A stretch of 5,701 nt of DNA, from assembly GCA_031257655.1 (NCBI GenBank), contig JAIROF010000189.1, positions 1-5,701 of the forward strand. Direction: 5' to 3'. Both the position numbers and the translations under genes were made by a program. Under the pieces are notes generated by a model, which saw only the letters and a list, made by a program, of their open reading frames with translations, searched no databases and had not been told where the DNA came from. The stretch's first letter is position 1; the number at the start of each line of letters is the position of its first letter. The DNA is from Prevotellaceae bacterium (GTDB lineage Bacteria; Bacteroidota; Bacteroidia; Bacteroidales; UBA932). This document shows, piece by piece, positions 5,191 through 5,701 of this stretch.

Positions 5191-5386
5191 TTTTCCAAAA
5201 TAACACAGTTTTGTGTTCAGCGAACATTTGTAATTAATTGGAAAGGATAATTTTGTAATTCTGACAGAGCGTCAGCATTTGGCGCCACCGCAGTAACGCT
5301 GTTTTTTGAATTTTGAATTTGTGCCACCACAGGGGGACAAATTCTATTTTTTTCATTGCGGATTCTGCCGGTGCTTCCTGTTTTCA
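5191..5386. other. Intergenic spacer between the GH127-type gene and the lipoprotein cluster
   Basis: No gene is supported. The stretch contains a small hairpin (CTGAC 5261-5265 with GTCAG 5271-5275) that may end the GH127 transcript but lacks a clear T-tract, a direct repeat GCCACCGCAG/GCCACCACAG (5284-5293 and 5323-5332), and between them two adjacent copies of the heptamer TTTTGAA (5304-5317). A 56-codon minus-strand frame starting at 5387 crosses these elements and looks like chance. Confidence 0.5.
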
Positions 5387-5701
5387 TCATTTGCCCTTCT
5401 CATTATCAAAAAATACTTTCATTCTTCCCTCGCTGCGGTTCGACCATGCGTAATAGGGGATTAATGTGAACTCCTCATTATGGATAACGTTTACGCCGTC
5501 TAATAATCCGGGTGTCCATGTTACTTTCGACGATTGCGGATTTAGCGGTTTATCGAATGTTTCGGGATTGTCCGCTTCCTCCATGCAATACACTAATGGA
5601 CCGTATTCTACGGCAAATTTCCCGGCGTCGTCCTTCACTTCCGGGCGGGCTGCGACGGTGCGCGGCTGCATCGGGAAATTCAGTGCAAGACTGTCGCCCG
5701 G
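5387..5701 (-). CDS. GH127/DUF1680-type glycoside hydrolase (beta-L-arabinofuranosidase family), C-terminal end, partial
   Basis: The minus-strand frame enters from the right edge and ends at TGA (5389-5387), giving 104 codons. It reads PGDSLALNFPMQPRTVAARP, then EVKDDAGKFAVEYGPLVYCMEE, later LIPYYAWSNRSEGRMKVF. The GPLVYCxE and LIPYYAWxNR blocks are the hallmark of the C-terminal beta-sandwich region of GH127 (formerly DUF1680) enzymes. Characterised members remove beta-L-arabinofuranose from plant glycans such as hydroxyproline-rich glycoproteins and pectin side chains. The catalytic (alpha/alpha)6 barrel lies outside the window, so activity, substrate and signal peptide cannot be judged. 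In Bacteroidetes such genes often sit in polysaccharide utilisation loci, which would lie to the right. The methionine at 5671 is internal and not the start. Related families such as GH146 share this fold, so the subfamily is not certain. Confidence 0.85.
   Translation of the reverse strand, partial: PGDSLALNFPMQPRTVAARPEVKDDAGKFAVEYGPLVYCMEEADNPETFDKPLNPQSSKVTWTPGLLDGVNVIHNEEFTLIPYYAWSNRSEGRMKVFFDNEKGK

Noticed and set aside
5230..5255. Plus-strand TAATTTTG resembling a Bacteroidetes -7 box
   Set aside because: The upstream TTG spacing is 17, not about 20, and no plus-strand gene follows in the window.
5217..5387. 56-codon minus-strand frame starting with a TGATG overlap at the GH127 stop
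   Set aside because: The overlap looks like translational coupling, but the product (MKTGSTGRIRNEK...) has no recognisable feature and crosses heptad and direct repeats, so chance is likelier.

Overview
The window looks like a chromosomal segment of a member of the Bacteroidetes, most likely the order Bacteroidales. The reasons are Bacteroidetes-type promoters (TAnnTTTG at -7 with TTG about 20 bases upstream), few recognisable Shine-Dalgarno sequences, a gamma/alpha-fused 2-oxoacid:ferredoxin oxidoreductase, the futalosine route to menaquinone, small SC-type lipoproteins and a GH127-type glycosidase. I cannot name the species. The housekeeping genes are GC-rich. The repeat-filled spacer and the lipoprotein cluster are visibly AT-rich.

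Layout, left to right. (1) 1-1517, minus: the first ~505 codons of a 2-oxoacid:acceptor oxidoreductase alpha subunit (korA-like), running off the left edge. (2) 1518-1725: a divergent promoter region. (3) 1726-2484, plus: mqnA, chorismate dehydratase, whose stop codon lies inside a 7-bp tandem repeat. (4) 2485-3050: a ~570 bp gene-free spacer with several different heptanucleotide arrays, a ~73 bp palindrome-containing dispersed repeat and a CTGCG-rich inverted repeat. (5) 3051-4013, plus: a CorA-family Mg2+/divalent cation channel. (6) 4014-4139: GC-rich hairpins and the second copy of the dispersed repeat. (7) 4140-5190, minus: a tandem family of small lipoproteins, made of a C-terminal fragment, an intact 150-aa gene, a ~144-aa gene with no ordinary start codon in frame, and a 14-codon 5' remnant that ends inside the dispersed repeat. 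Neighbours overlap stop to start by 1-4 bases. (8) 5191-5386: spacer. (9) 5387-5701, minus: the C-terminal end of a GH127/DUF1680-type beta-L-arabinofuranosidase, entering from the right edge.

The korA-like gene and mqnA both fit anaerobic central and electron-transport metabolism (ferredoxin-linked 2-oxoacid chemistry and menaquinone), but they are divergently transcribed and nothing shows co-regulation beyond the shared spacer. CorA is a stand-alone transporter. I see no defence, CRISPR or secretion system. The unusual part is the repeat and decay biology: period-7 arrays of unrelated sequence, a two-copy palindromic element, and a collapsing lipoprotein gene array whose downstream end fuses to that element.
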